Source of the DNA: Burkholderia sp. 8Y
Lineage (GTDB): Bacteria; Pseudomonadota; Gammaproteobacteria; Burkholderiales; Burkholderiaceae
Length of the DNA stretch: 64,000 nucleotides
Direction of reading: 5' to 3'
NCBI RefSeq assembly: GCF_902506145.1
Contig: NZ_LR733519.1
Span: 2,299,451-2,363,450 of the forward strand
Of this stretch, positions 7,816-16,778 are shown piece by piece (the stretch's first letter is position 1; each line of letters begins with the position of its first letter). The position numbers and the translations under genes are program-made. Under the pieces are notes generated by a model that worked only from the letters and a program-made list of their open reading frames with translations, was not told the DNA's origin and did no database searches.

Positions 7816-10194
7816 CTATCGCTGGCCGCTCGCTTCGTCTTGATCGCGCAAGGCTTCTTCGAGCTGTTCGAGCGTATAGGGCTTGCGCAACGCCTGCCAC
7901 TCGAAGCCCTGCACTTCGTTGTCCAGCACGGTGTCTCCGGACGCGAAAATGACGCGCACGCCGGGACAACGTTCGATAGCGCGCCGCGCCAGTTCGGTGC
8001 CCGCCATATCGGGAAGATTGACGTCGGTGAGCAGCACGTCGAAAGCCTCGTGCGTCATGGCATCGAGCGCCTCGCTCGCGTTCGCCATGCTCGCCACGCG
8101 ATGGCCGAGCATGACGAGCAGTTCGCTCACGGCTTCGCGAGCGAAGCGGTCGTCTTCCACGACGAGCACGTGTTTTGCAGCGTCGCGCGCCGGGGAAGGA
8201 TCGGCTTGCGCATGTCTGGCTGCGGGCGGATGCTTCGAAGTCCCGAGCATCTGCCGGATCTTAAACGCGAGGTCTTCGCGGCTGTAGGGCTTGCTGAGCA
8301 ATTCCACGCCGGGATCGAGACGCCCGCCGTGGACGATCGCATTTTGCGTATAGCCGGACGTGAACAGCACGCGCAGCGTCGGCTGCATCTCCACCGCGCG
8401 CCGCGCCATCTCGGGGCTCTTGAGCGAGCCGGGCATCACGACATCGGTGAAGACGAGATCGATGTGCACGCCGCTGCTCAACACGACGAGCGCCTGATCG
8501 GCGTTGTCGGCCTTGAGCACGTGATAGCCGAGGTCCGTCAGCATCTCGATGACGGTGGCCTGCACCTTCTGGTCGTCCTCGACGACGAGTATGGTTTCCG
8601 TGCCGCCCGTCACGGGCGCGTTTCGCCACGTAGCCGGTTCGAGCGCCTCCACGAGCGATCGCGGCAAATAGACACGCACCGTCGTGCCGTGGCCGACTTC
8701 GCTGTAAATGCGGATATGGCCGCCGCTCTGTTTGATGAAGCCGTACGCCATGCTGAGCCCGAGCCCCGTGCCTTCGCCTTCGGGCTTCGTGCTGAAGAAC
8801 GGATCGAATGCGCGCTCCAGCACTTCGGGCGGCATGCCGACGCCCGTATCCGTCACGCCGAGCATCACGTACTGTCCCGCCGGCACGTCTGAGAGCGTGC
8901 GCACGTAGCGGTCGTCGAGCATCGCGTTCGCCAGTTCGAGCGTCAGTTTGCCGCCGTCGGGCATGGCGTCGCGGGCGTTGATCGCCAGGTTGAGCAGCAC
9001 GTTTTCGAGCTGATGCAAGTCGACGAAAGCGTTCCACAGGCCGCCCGACACCACGGTTTCCACCTCAATGGTTTCGCCGAGGGCGCGGCGCAGAAGGTCG
9101 TCCATGCCGCGGACCATCGAGGCGAGATTCACGGACACGGGCCGCAGCGCCTGCCTGCGGCCGAACGCGAGCAATTGCGAAGCGAGCTTCGCGCCGCGTT
9201 CCACGGCATCGATGGCATTGCCGAGCCGGTCCATGCTCCAGTTATCGCCCGCGCAGCGGCTGCGCAGCAGTTCGAGATTGCCGCGCAACACTTGCAGCAC
9301 GTTGTTGAAGTCGTGCGCGACGCCGCCCGTCAGCTTGCCGATGGCTTCCATCTTCTGCGCCTGCAACAGCGCGGCGCGCGTCTCTTCAAGCAACTGATCC
9401 GCCTCGCGCTTTTCCGTGACGTCGCGCGTGATCTTGGCGAAGCCGATCAGCGTGCCGGTTTCGTCGCGAATGGCGTCCACGATCACATGCGCCCAGAAGC
9501 GCGTGCCGTCGCGGCGCAAGCGCCAGCCTTCGGACTCGAACCGCCCCTCGCGGGCGGCGGTTTTGAGCGCGCGCTGCGGCAGGCCGGCTGCTGCATCTTC
9601 GGGCGAATAGAAGCGCGAGAAGTGCGAGCCGATGATTTCGTCGGCCGTATAACCCTTGATGCGCCGTGCGCCGCTGTTCCAGTTGGTCACCAGGCCTTCG
9701 GGCGACAGCATGAAGATGGAGTAGTCCGTCACCCCCTCGACGAGCAGGCGGAAGCGCCGCTCGCTTTCGATGACCGCGTCGTGCGCCTGTCGCTTGTCGC
9801 TTTCATCCCGGACGATCTTCACGAAGCCGATGAGCGACCCGTCCGCGTCGGAAAGGGCCGTGGTCAGCACGCTCGCCCAGAACACCGACCCGTCCTTGCG
9901 CCTGCGCCAGCCTTCGGTTTCGAAGCTGCGGTGCGCGCGCGCCTCGCGCAATTCGTTCTCGAGCGTCATGCGCTCGCGGCCGTCGTCGGGAAAGAAGACC
10001 GAGTAGTGCCGTCCGATGATTTCGTCGTCCGCGTAGCCGTAGATGGCCGTGCCGCCCGGGTTCCACGTGGACACGCGGCCTTCGGGCGTCAGGCAGAACG
10101 CTGCAAGGTTGGTCGTGGAATCGACCCAGATGCGTGCCCAGTCAGGGCGCATGCCGGCTGGCGTGTTCTCGCTATTGCGCATGACATTCGTCAT
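7816..10194 (-). CDS. Hybrid sensor histidine kinase, PAS-PAS-HisKA-HATPase-REC-REC
   Basis: About 792 residues, soluble, with no membrane segment. Two PAS/PAC units (about 20-140 and 148-265) precede a HisKA domain with the phospho-accepting H294 in GGVAHDFNN. An HATPase domain follows with DTGVGM (G1) and GTGLGLSM (G2). Two receiver domains end the protein; their phospho-acceptor aspartates sit in LVFTDVVMPG and VLLTDVNLPD, and the last receiver ends with a KPY switch lysine. The start is uncertain: ATG at 10192-10194 is chosen, 10182 and 10266 are in frame and none has a good ribosome site. No separate output regulator is adjacent, so the receivers probably serve a phosphorelay or signal to an unlinked partner. 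Confidence 0.9.
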   Translation of the reverse strand: MTNVMRNSENTPAGMRPDWARIWVDSTTNLAAFCLTPEGRVSTWNPGGTAIYGYADDEIIGRHYSVFFPDDGRERMTLENELREARAHRSFETEGWRRRKDGSVFWASVLTTALSDADGSLIGFVKIVRDESDKRQAHDAVIESERRFRLLVEGVTDYSIFMLSPEGLVTNWNSGARRIKGYTADEIIGSHFSRFYSPEDAAAGLPQRALKTAAREGRFESEGWRLRRDGTRFWAHVIVDAIRDETGTLIGFAKITRDVTEKREADQLLEETRAALLQAQKMEAIGKLTGGVAHDFNNVLQVLRGNLELLRSRCAGDNWSMDRLGNAIDAVERGAKLASQLLAFGRRQALRPVSVNLASMVRGMDDLLRRALGETIEVETVVSGGLWNAFVDLHQLENVLLNLAINARDAMPDGGKLTLELANAMLDDRYVRTLSDVPAGQYVMLGVTDTGVGMPPEVLERAFDPFFSTKPEGEGTGLGLSMAYGFIKQSGGHIRIYSEVGHGTTVRVYLPRSLVEALEPATWRNAPVTGGTETILVVEDDQKVQATVIEMLTDLGYHVLKADNADQALVVLSSGVHIDLVFTDVVMPGSLKSPEMARRAVEMQPTLRVLFTSGYTQNAIVHGGRLDPGVELLSKPYSREDLAFKIRQMLGTSKHPPAARHAQADPSPARDAAKHVLVVEDDRFAREAVSELLVMLGHRVASMANASEALDAMTHEAFDVLLTDVNLPDMAGTELARRAIERCPGVRVIFASGDTVLDNEVQGFEWQALRKPYTLEQLEEALRDQDEASGQR

Positions 10195-10454
10195 CGGTTC
10201 TTTTGGCTCGCTGACCCTACACGCGGCAATGAGATGGTGTTGGTGGACGTCTCCTGGACGAACCATTCTAGCGGCTTGCTCGCCCGGCGTCGAACGGCGT
10301 CACGGCCGGCTGCGGAAAAAGGGAGGAATTGGGCGCAAGAAGCGTGCGGCGGCGGGAAATGCGCGCACAGACAGACACAGGCGGGCAGGCGCGGCTGCCC
10401 GGCTGCCGGGGAGTGAGCATGACGGCGCTTAAGGCGCCCGAGGCGCCTCGAACG

Positions 10455-10709
10455 CTAGTCGAGATCGCTGTAGTAAACGTAGGAGGGCTGACGCAGCTTT
10501 CCTTCCTTGCCGACCGAATCGGGCGAGTCCGGCAGACGCGGCAGCTTGTCCCACAGCAGCGCGCGCCCGAGCCTCTGGTTCCGGTCCATATCCGGATGGT
10601 CCTCTTTGAGCCGGTTGAGAAACTGCTCGAACTCCGACACATACAGGCCGGTCGATACGCCGCCTTGTTCGCGATGACGTTTGAACAAGCCCACTTTCTT
10701 CTCCTTCAT
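10455..10709 (-). CDS. DUF3460 family protein
   Basis: 84 residues. The core VSEFEQFLNRLKEDHPDMD...RLGRALLWDK is the signature of DUF3460, a short family nearly confined to Burkholderiales. The basic N-terminus (MKEKKVGLFKRHRE) is longer than in most members, so an internal start is possible, but the ATG at 10707-10709 is the only one before the conserved part. No function is known. It shares direction with the genes on both sides, with gaps of about 40 and 260 bases. Confidence 0.8.
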   Translation of the reverse strand: MKEKKVGLFKRHREQGGVSTGLYVSEFEQFLNRLKEDHPDMDRNQRLGRALLWDKLPRLPDSPDSVGKEGKLRQPSYVYYSDLD

Positions 10710-10751
10710 CAGGGTTCGCTGGTTCCGCTCACGGCATGATCGCGGTCGTGT

Positions 10752-11315
10752 TCAGGCATCCGCGATGCGCTCGAAGCTGAACACGTGCGATGTCTTCGAT
10801 CCGTTCATCTGCTGCTCGTAGAGCGTCTCGGTGAACACCACGCGATAGCCGCGCCTCGGCAGGATCGGCGGTACGTTGCCGGTCGGGCGGCTGTCGATGC
10901 CGCCGAGCCCGAGCGCGGGCGTACGCACGTTGTTCGAGAGCGTCGCGTTCGATGAGATCACGTTGTCGTGCCAGCCCGACAGATCGCGGCTCGCTTCGAT
11001 CGACTTCGCGTCGGCGTCCACGGTGTCGTCGGTGGACTCCATGGCGTCGCTGTCGACCGAGCGGATGCGGCTCTCTGCTTCCCGCACCGGATCGGACGAG
11101 CCGTTGCTGGCCGCGTCCTCGTCGATCGACGGCAGCGCGCCGTTTGCGTCGGCGGGGCCCGGTTCCGCCGAGCTTGCGTGGCTCGTGCTGCCGAACTCCT
11201 TGGCCTGCGTCTGTGCGTCAGGCGAAGCGGTGCCCGTCGCGGGCGTCTTCGCGGGGCTCTTGGCCGCCATTTCTTTTTGCTGCTGCTGTGACGGATTGCC
11301 TTCTGCGTTCTGCAT
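10752..11315 (-). CDS. Hypothetical protein, disordered N-terminal two thirds
   Basis: 187 residues. Residues 1-115 are low complexity and rich in A, S, D, Q and T (for example PSQQQQKEMAAKSPAKTPATG), so probably disordered. The last 60 residues look folded: TPALGLGGIDSRPTGNVPPILPRRGYRVVFTETLYEQQ (split over a proline-rich turn), ending in HVFSFERIADA. It has no signal peptide. I do not recognise the family. It sits between DUF3460 and DUF2252 genes, all on the minus strand. Codon use is like its neighbours, which supports it as a real gene. Confidence 0.55.
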   Translation of the reverse strand: MQNAEGNPSQQQQKEMAAKSPAKTPATGTASPDAQTQAKEFGSTSHASSAEPGPADANGALPSIDEDAASNGSSDPVREAESRIRSVDSDAMESTDDTVDADAKSIEASRDLSGWHDNVISSNATLSNNVRTPALGLGGIDSRPTGNVPPILPRRGYRVVFTETLYEQQMNGSKTSHVFSFERIADA

Positions 11316-11418
11316 TGCGTCCTCGTCGAATCGGTTGAATGCTCAAGTGAACAGGGCGGTGCATTCCGCGTGCCTGCATCGCGTGGGTGCGCGGTGCACG
11401 TCGCGCCGCATGCCTCGC

Positions 11419-12636
11419 TTACGCCGCCGCGAGCGCATAGCGCCGGCAGTGTTCGAGATAGCCGACTTCGTGACTGCCGACCAGTTCCACGATGCTGCTC
11501 CACAGCCATAGCGGCGCGTCGATGGACTTGGGCTTCGTGCGCTTCAGTTCGGCAAGCCAGCTCCGGCGCGTGGCCTTGTCCATCTGCCGGGCGTGCGCCT
11601 GCCCGACGACGAACGCGAGATAACGCGCCACTTCCATCGCTTCGGCTTGCCCGATGTGCTCGATTTCGAGCTTCAGGTCCTGCGGCAGCAGTTCGCGCAG
11701 AATCACGGGCCGTCCTTGCATGCTCGCGGACCGCATGCGCTCGCCGAGATGCGGCGACAGATTGCGCGCGCCTTCCACCACGCGTTCCGCGTTGTCGCGC
11801 GGCATGCTGGTGCCCGGATAGCGCGGCGCGGCGGCCTTCACGCCTTCCTTAATGTCGATCAGGCACAGATCGTCGCCGTCGACGACGCCGCCGTCCACAT
11901 CGAGCAGCACCGCGTAGCGCAGGCGTCCGAGGGAACTGCAGCCTTTGACCCAGTACGCGGCGTCGAGCACCGTCACCTCGCCGGTGTCGGGCCGGCCGCG
12001 CAGGTTAGTCGCGAGCTTGGCGAGCGTTTCCTTCTGGAACAGCGCCTCGATCTCCGCGCGCTCGTCTTTGCTGACGGGCCAGAAGCGGCTGCCGAAAGGG
12101 ATGGTCGGCTGGATGTCGTCGAGACGTTCCAGCGCCAGATGCTTCCACGAGCGGCGCACCGCTTCGCGCATCACCACGCGCACGACTTCCGGCTTGCGGC
12201 ACGCATCGCTCGCATCGGTCTCCGGGTCGAAGGCGAGCGCGTAGCCTTCGAAGAGGGCTTCGATCATGTTGATCGTGGTGACGCCGGGCAAGGCGGAGCC
12301 GCGCGCCGCGGTCGCGAGCGACAGCCCGAGCCGGATCAGGTCATGCACCGGATTGCCGATGACCGTCTGGTCGAGATCGCGTATCTGAATCTCGATGCGC
12401 TTGTTCGCATCCGCGACGGGGCCGAGATTGCCGGTGTGGCAGTCGCCGCAAATCCAGATCGCCGGGCCTTGCGGCAAGCCGCGAATGTCCGCCTGTTCCA
12501 GCCAGTCGTAGAACTTCGACGTGTTGCCGCGCACGTAGGCGTGCGTCGAACGGGCCATCTTGGCATTGCGTCGGGCCGTGAGTATTTCCTGACGGCTCTC
12601 GAATTCAGGTACTTTTTGCTTGGATGGCTTGGGCAT
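11419..12636 (-). CDS. DUF2252 family protein
   Basis: 405 residues. The DUF2252 signature is clear: MARSTHAYVRGNTSKFYDWL near the N-terminus, the central WICGDCHTGNLGPV, then QIRDLDQTVIGNPVHDLIRL. The GDxHxGN and D-x-D/DxxD pair resembles the catalytic loop and metal loop of aminoglycoside-phosphotransferase-like kinases, so a kinase-like fold is likely; no substrate is known. I chose the ATG at 12634-12636 (MPKPSKQ) with AAGAAG upstream; a further in-frame ATG at 12702 adds only unconserved residues. It is divergent from the DUF421 pair across about 150 bases. Confidence 0.85.
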   Translation of the reverse strand: MPKPSKQKVPEFESRQEILTARRNAKMARSTHAYVRGNTSKFYDWLEQADIRGLPQGPAIWICGDCHTGNLGPVADANKRIEIQIRDLDQTVIGNPVHDLIRLGLSLATAARGSALPGVTTINMIEALFEGYALAFDPETDASDACRKPEVVRVVMREAVRRSWKHLALERLDDIQPTIPFGSRFWPVSKDERAEIEALFQKETLAKLATNLRGRPDTGEVTVLDAAYWVKGCSSLGRLRYAVLLDVDGGVVDGDDLCLIDIKEGVKAAAPRYPGTSMPRDNAERVVEGARNLSPHLGERMRSASMQGRPVILRELLPQDLKLEIEHIGQAEAMEVARYLAFVVGQAHARQMDKATRRSWLAELKRTKPKSIDAPLWLWSSIVELVGSHEVGYLEHCRRYALAAA

Positions 12637-12785
12637 GAATCTTCTTGCGTGTGGTTCTTGCGTATGGAAGCGCGGCATACCCCGCAGGACATGTGCCTGC
12701 ACCGCACAAATCGGAGGCGCACGTGCGTTGCAGGCACGCCGAATGCGCTGTGCGTCGCACCCGACAAGCCGTTGCAGGTGCCGCT

Positions 12786-13493
12786 GTGCAATCCCCTCCG
12801 TTCAGACTGACCGACTGGCATCGCTTCCTGTTCGGCAATGCGTCATGGCCCTTCCTGCTCGAAGTGCTGCTTAGAACCTGCGCGACCTACGTGCTTCTCG
12901 TCATCGCCATGCGCTTGCTGGGCCGGCGCGTGGCTGCGCAATTCACGCTGTTCGAAATCTCCATCGTCGTGACGCTGGCCGCGGCCATTGGCGTGCCGTT
13001 GCAGGCGGCCAATCGCGGCATGCTGCCGCCGTTTCTCATCGCGCTGGTCGCGGTCGCGCTTCAGCGGATCATCGCGTCGGCGGGCATCTTGCATCGGCGC
13101 GTGGAGACGATGATATCGACCGATGTCACGCTGCTCGCGCGGGAAGGGCGGCTCGAACATGCGGAACTTGCGCGCGCCGCGATGCCGCGCGAGAAGGTCT
13201 ACGAAGCGATGCGGCTCGCCGGCTGGCAGCATCTCGGCCAGATCAGCCGCCTCTACATGGAGCCGTCGGGCGCGTTCTCGTTCATCCCGGCGCGGCCCGC
13301 GAGGCCGGGCTTGTCGGTGCTGCCCGCCATCGACGAGGAATTGCGCGATGAAGCGCGCGTGCCGGGCTGCGCCGCGTGCCTGCATTGCGGCAATACCGTC
13401 GAAACGGAGCACGGCGGCCGATCCGTTGACCTGAGCTGCGACAACTGCGGATCGCGCGAATGGACCTACGCCGTGACGGAAGTGGAGCGTTGA
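12786..13493 (+). CDS. DUF421 (YetF-type) membrane protein with C-terminal zinc ribbon, first copy
   Basis: 235 residues. Three membrane segments lie near the N-terminus (about 20-45, 55-75 and 80-100). The DUF421 cytoplasmic domain follows: ISTDVTLLAREGRLEHAELARA, then WQHLGQISRLYMEPSGAFSFI. The C-terminus adds CAACLHCG and CDNCG, a four-cysteine zinc ribbon not found in Bacillus YetF. The gene lacks an early ATG in good context, so I place the start at GTG 12786, which removes 47 arginine-rich residues that do not look like protein. Its stop overlaps the start of the next DUF421 gene (TGATG), so the pair is translationally coupled. Function unknown. Confidence 0.75.
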   Translation: MQSPPFRLTDWHRFLFGNASWPFLLEVLLRTCATYVLLVIAMRLLGRRVAAQFTLFEISIVVTLAAAIGVPLQAANRGMLPPFLIALVAVALQRIIASAGILHRRVETMISTDVTLLAREGRLEHAELARAAMPREKVYEAMRLAGWQHLGQISRLYMEPSGAFSFIPARPARPGLSVLPAIDEELRDEARVPGCAACLHCGNTVETEHGGRSVDLSCDNCGSREWTYAVTEVER

Positions 13494-14221
13494 TGCCTTT
13501 CATCGAGCGACTGCTGATCGGCGACGGACCGTGGGCTTTTCTCATCGAGGTCATTCCGCGAGCGGTCATCATGTATCTGATGCTGCTCGTCGCCATGCGG
13601 ATGATGGGCAAGCGCGTCGCGGCGCAGTTGAGCATCACCGAACTCGCCGTGATCCTGATGCTCGGCGCGGCCATCGGCGTGCCGATTCAGGTGTCGTCGC
13701 AAGGCGTGCTGCCGGCCGCTGTCGTGCTGCTGGCGGTCGTCGCGCTGCAACGCCTGAGCGCGCGGGCGGGCCGCCGCTGGCGCAGATTCGAAGTGCTGGA
13801 GCAGGGCGACGTGACCATCCTCGTGAAAGACGGCCGCATGCTGCTGGATCAACTGAAAGCGAGCCAGATCTCGCGCGAGATGCTTGCATCCGAGTTACGG
13901 GCGGCAAACGTCGCGCATCTCGGGCAACTGCGCCGCGTGTACATGGAGGCGTCCGGCTCCATCAGCATCGTGTGGAGAAAGGAGCCTTTGCCGGGGCTTA
14001 CGGTGCGGCCCGACATGGAGCGGTCGCTGCTCGACGCGATCGGCGCGAAGGGCTACTTTTCCTGCTGGAGCTGCGGCGTCACGGTGCAGTCGCAAGAGCG
14101 TCCGGGGCGTCCGTGCGAAGCGTGCGGCTACGAGCGGTGGGAGTCCGCCGTGCGCGTGCCAGTGGAGCGGTCGACCGCCACCGACACGACCCACGCCGAT
14201 GAGCAGACCGCGGCGTCCTAG
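13493..14221 (+). CDS. DUF421 (YetF-type) membrane protein with C-terminal zinc ribbon, second copy
   Basis: 242 residues with the same plan as the gene before it: membrane segments at about 13-38, 47-66 and 72-90, a DUF421 soluble domain (GDVTILVKDGRMLLDQL and LRRVYMEASGSISIV), and a C-terminal CWSCG and CEACG zinc ribbon followed by a hydrophilic tail. It is clearly a paralog with moderate divergence. The ATG at 13493 shares one base with the preceding TGA. Tandem, coupled paralogs suggest a heteromeric membrane complex. No catalytic motif is visible. Confidence 0.8.
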   Translation: MPFIERLLIGDGPWAFLIEVIPRAVIMYLMLLVAMRMMGKRVAAQLSITELAVILMLGAAIGVPIQVSSQGVLPAAVVLLAVVALQRLSARAGRRWRRFEVLEQGDVTILVKDGRMLLDQLKASQISREMLASELRAANVAHLGQLRRVYMEASGSISIVWRKEPLPGLTVRPDMERSLLDAIGAKGYFSCWSCGVTVQSQERPGRPCEACGYERWESAVRVPVERSTATDTTHADEQTAAS

Positions 14222-14335
14222 CGCCTTGCAGACGGCATGCGCCGGCCCGTCGCGCGCCGGTCATATTGCTTACACATCCCCTCGCTACGCTTCCGTGCGC
14301 TGAGTGCAACTGCCCACGCTTGCGAGAGAGGACGC

Positions 14336-14623
14336 ATGAAGAGAGCCGAAAGACGCCGCCACGTAGCGGCGGGCATCGTCGTAGTCGCGTGCGCAACCGT
14401 TGGCGGCTGCAACAGCAAAGACGACACGGCAGTCGATCGCACTGCGGCAGCCTCTGCCCGCGCGAGCACGCAAGATCCCCGGCCCGCCGCAGCGGGAACG
14501 AGCGAACTGGAGAACTGGGCGATATCGGCGACGTCCACCGATGCACCGCGCCCGCCGCCGGCGGCTTCCGCGCAGGCCACCTCCGATGCGCTCGCCTTGC
14601 CGGTCATTCACACAGTCGACTGA
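14336..14623 (+). CDS. Small lipoprotein upstream of phospholipase C
   Basis: 95 residues. A basic start (MKRAERRRH) and hydrophobic core lead to a lipobox VGGC, so the cysteine near residue 25 would be lipidated. The rest is low complexity and rich in A, P, S and T. The ATG at 14336 has GAGAGAGG upstream. Its stop is 28 bases before the phospholipase C start, so they are likely co-transcribed. It does not resemble the PlcR chaperone of Pseudomonas phospholipases. A role in retaining or assisting the enzyme in the envelope is only a guess. Confidence 0.65.
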   Translation: MKRAERRRHVAAGIVVVACATVGGCNSKDDTAVDRTAAASARASTQDPRPAAAGTSELENWAISATSTDAPRPPPAASAQATSDALALPVIHTVD

Positions 14624-14651
14624 GACCTTCCCTTTCTCCCCAGGTACACGG

Positions 14652-16763
14652 ATGACAACCCAGAACAGACGTGAATTCCTGCGCGCGGCCATGCAGACCG
14701 CCGGCGCGGCCACCGCACTCAACCTCGTTCCGCTCGGCATTCGCCAGGCGCTCGCGATTCCCGCGAACAACCGTCACGGTTCGATCGAGGATATCGAGCA
14801 CATCGTCGTGCTGATGCAGGAAAACCGCTCCTTCGATCACTACTTCGGCACGCTGCGCGGCGTGCGCGGTTTCGGCGATACGCGCGCCGTGCGGCTCGCC
14901 AACGGCAACACCGTGTATCACCAGCCGATCGCCGCCGGCGCGGGCGACGTGCTGCCGTTTCATCCAGGCGCATCCAACCTCGGGATGCAGTTCCTGCAAG
15001 ACCTGCCGCACGACTGGACGAGCAGCCACGGCGCATTCAACGCGGGCCGCTACGATCAATGGGTGCCGTTCAAGGGCACAACGACGATGGCGTATCTGAA
15101 GCGCGACGACATTCCGTTCCACTATCAGCTGGCGGACGCCTTCACGATCTGCGACGCGTACCACTGCTCGACCAATACGTCGACCGATCCGAACCGCTAC
15201 TACATGTGGACCGGCTACGTAGGCAACGACGGCACGGGCGGCGGTCCCGTGGTCGACAACGCGGAAGCGGGCTACGGCTGGTCCACCTTCCCCGAAGTGC
15301 TGGAGCGCGCGGGCATCTCGTGGAAGATCTATCAGGACGTCGGCACCGGGCTCGACGCAAAGGGCTCGTGGGGCTGGACGCAGGACCCGTACATCGGCAA
15401 TTACGGCGACAACTCGCTCTTGTACTTCACGCAGTATCAGAACGCGCAGCCGGGCAGCCCGCTCTACGAGAAAGCGCGTCGCGGCACCAACGCGGCGGCG
15501 GGCGACGACTACTTCACGATGCTCAAGCGGGACGTGCAGGCGGGCACGCTGCCGCAGGTCTCGTGGATCGTCGCGCCGGAAGCGTATTCCGAGCATCCGA
15601 ACTGGCCGGCGAATTACGGCGCGTGGTACGTGGATCAGGTGCTCCAGGTGCTCACCTCCAATCCGGATATGTGGAGCAAGACGGCGCTTCTCATCAACTA
15701 CGACGAGAACGACGGCTTCTTCGATCATATCGTGCCGCCGTTTCCGCCGACATCCAGCGCGAACGGCCTTTCGACCGTCGATACCACCCTCGAAATTTTC
15801 CCCGGCAGCCAGAAGTATGCGGCGGGTCCCTACGGCCTCGGCGCGCGCGTGCCGATGATCGTGGTGTCGCCGTGGTCGCGCGGCGGCTGGGTCTGCTCGG
15901 AGACGTTCGATCACACGTCGGTGATCCGCTTCATTCAGAAGCGTTTCGGCGCCTCGCACGGACTTGCCGAACCGAACATCACGCCGTGGCGCCGCGCGAT
16001 CTGCGGCGATCTGACCTCCGCGTTCGATTTCCGCAATCCGAATCGCGGCGTGCCGACGCTGCCGGGCACGTCGTCGTACGCGCCGCCCGACAAGGCGCGC
16101 CATCCCGATTACGTGCCGGTGCCGCCTGTCGTCGGCGCGATGCCGAAGCAGGAGCCGGGCGTTCGTCCCGCACGCGCGCTGCCGTACGAGCTCTTCGTGC
16201 GCACGCACGCGAATGCGAGTCAGCGCACGGTGGCGTTCGACTTCGTGAACACGGGCGCGGCGGGCGCGGTGTTCCTGCTGTATCGCCGGGGCAGCACGAA
16301 TGCGCCGCGCACCTACACGGTGGAGGCGAACAAGCGTCTCGCGGATCACGTCGCGACGAACGCCGACGGCAGCTACGACTTCGTCGTGCATGGCCCAAAC
16401 GGGTTCCTGCGCCGCGTCGCGGGCAAGGCGACGGCATCGCATGGCTGGTGGTCGCGCGAACAGGCGCTGCCCGAAGTCGCCGAAGGTTACGACGTCGCCA
16501 ACGGCAACCTGCAACTGCGCCTGAAGAACAACGGAAGCGGGCCGTGCACGTTCAGCGTGACGAACGACTACGCGCCGTCGAACACCGTGACGCGGCGCGT
16601 GGCGGGCGGCGAGACCGCGCAGCTATATCTCGATCTGCGCGCGTCGCACGGCTGGTACGACGTGCGCGTGACAGTGGACACGGACAGCACGTTCGAGCGT
16701 CGGTTCGCCGGGCACGTGGAGACGGGTTGCGACAGCATGAGCGATCCGGCGCTGTCGGCTTAA
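14652..16763 (+). CDS. plcN: Tat-exported phosphocholine-specific phospholipase C (non-hemolytic type)
   Basis: 703 residues. The twin-arginine signal RREFLRA lies at 6-12, followed by a hydrophobic stretch and a cleavage region after LAIPAN. The phosphoesterase domain runs from about 45 to 480 and shows the family motifs MQENRSFDHYFGTL (E57, N58), NYDENDGFFDH near 355, and DHTSVIRFIQKRFG. Two copies of the C-terminal DUF756 domain follow (about 510-600 and 610-700). This is the full architecture of PlcN/PlcH enzymes, which hydrolyse phosphatidylcholine and, for some, sphingomyelin. The ATG at 14652 is chosen because upstream sequence in frame belongs to the lipoprotein region. Distinguishing PlcN from PlcH needs alignment. 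Confidence 0.92.
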   Translation: MTTQNRREFLRAAMQTAGAATALNLVPLGIRQALAIPANNRHGSIEDIEHIVVLMQENRSFDHYFGTLRGVRGFGDTRAVRLANGNTVYHQPIAAGAGDVLPFHPGASNLGMQFLQDLPHDWTSSHGAFNAGRYDQWVPFKGTTTMAYLKRDDIPFHYQLADAFTICDAYHCSTNTSTDPNRYYMWTGYVGNDGTGGGPVVDNAEAGYGWSTFPEVLERAGISWKIYQDVGTGLDAKGSWGWTQDPYIGNYGDNSLLYFTQYQNAQPGSPLYEKARRGTNAAAGDDYFTMLKRDVQAGTLPQVSWIVAPEAYSEHPNWPANYGAWYVDQVLQVLTSNPDMWSKTALLINYDENDGFFDHIVPPFPPTSSANGLSTVDTTLEIFPGSQKYAAGPYGLGARVPMIVVSPWSRGGWVCSETFDHTSVIRFIQKRFGASHGLAEPNITPWRRAICGDLTSAFDFRNPNRGVPTLPGTSSYAPPDKARHPDYVPVPPVVGAMPKQEPGVRPARALPYELFVRTHANASQRTVAFDFVNTGAAGAVFLLYRRGSTNAPRTYTVEANKRLADHVATNADGSYDFVVHGPNGFLRRVAGKATASHGWWSREQALPEVAEGYDVANGNLQLRLKNNGSGPCTFSVTNDYAPSNTVTRRVAGGETAQLYLDLRASHGWYDVRVTVDTDSTFERRFAGHVETGCDSMSDPALSA

Positions 16764-16778
16764 GCGGCACGGGCGAGG

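Noticed and set aside
10432..10448. AGGCGCC-CGA-GGCGCCT hairpin after the DUF3460 gene
   Set aside because: The stem is real, but the loop is only three bases, there is no T tract, and similar GC hairpins are common here, so I did not call a terminator.
14604..16514. A 636-codon minus-strand frame opposite phospholipase C
   Set aside because: It has no family features and the plus strand shows the full PlcN architecture with a Tat signal.
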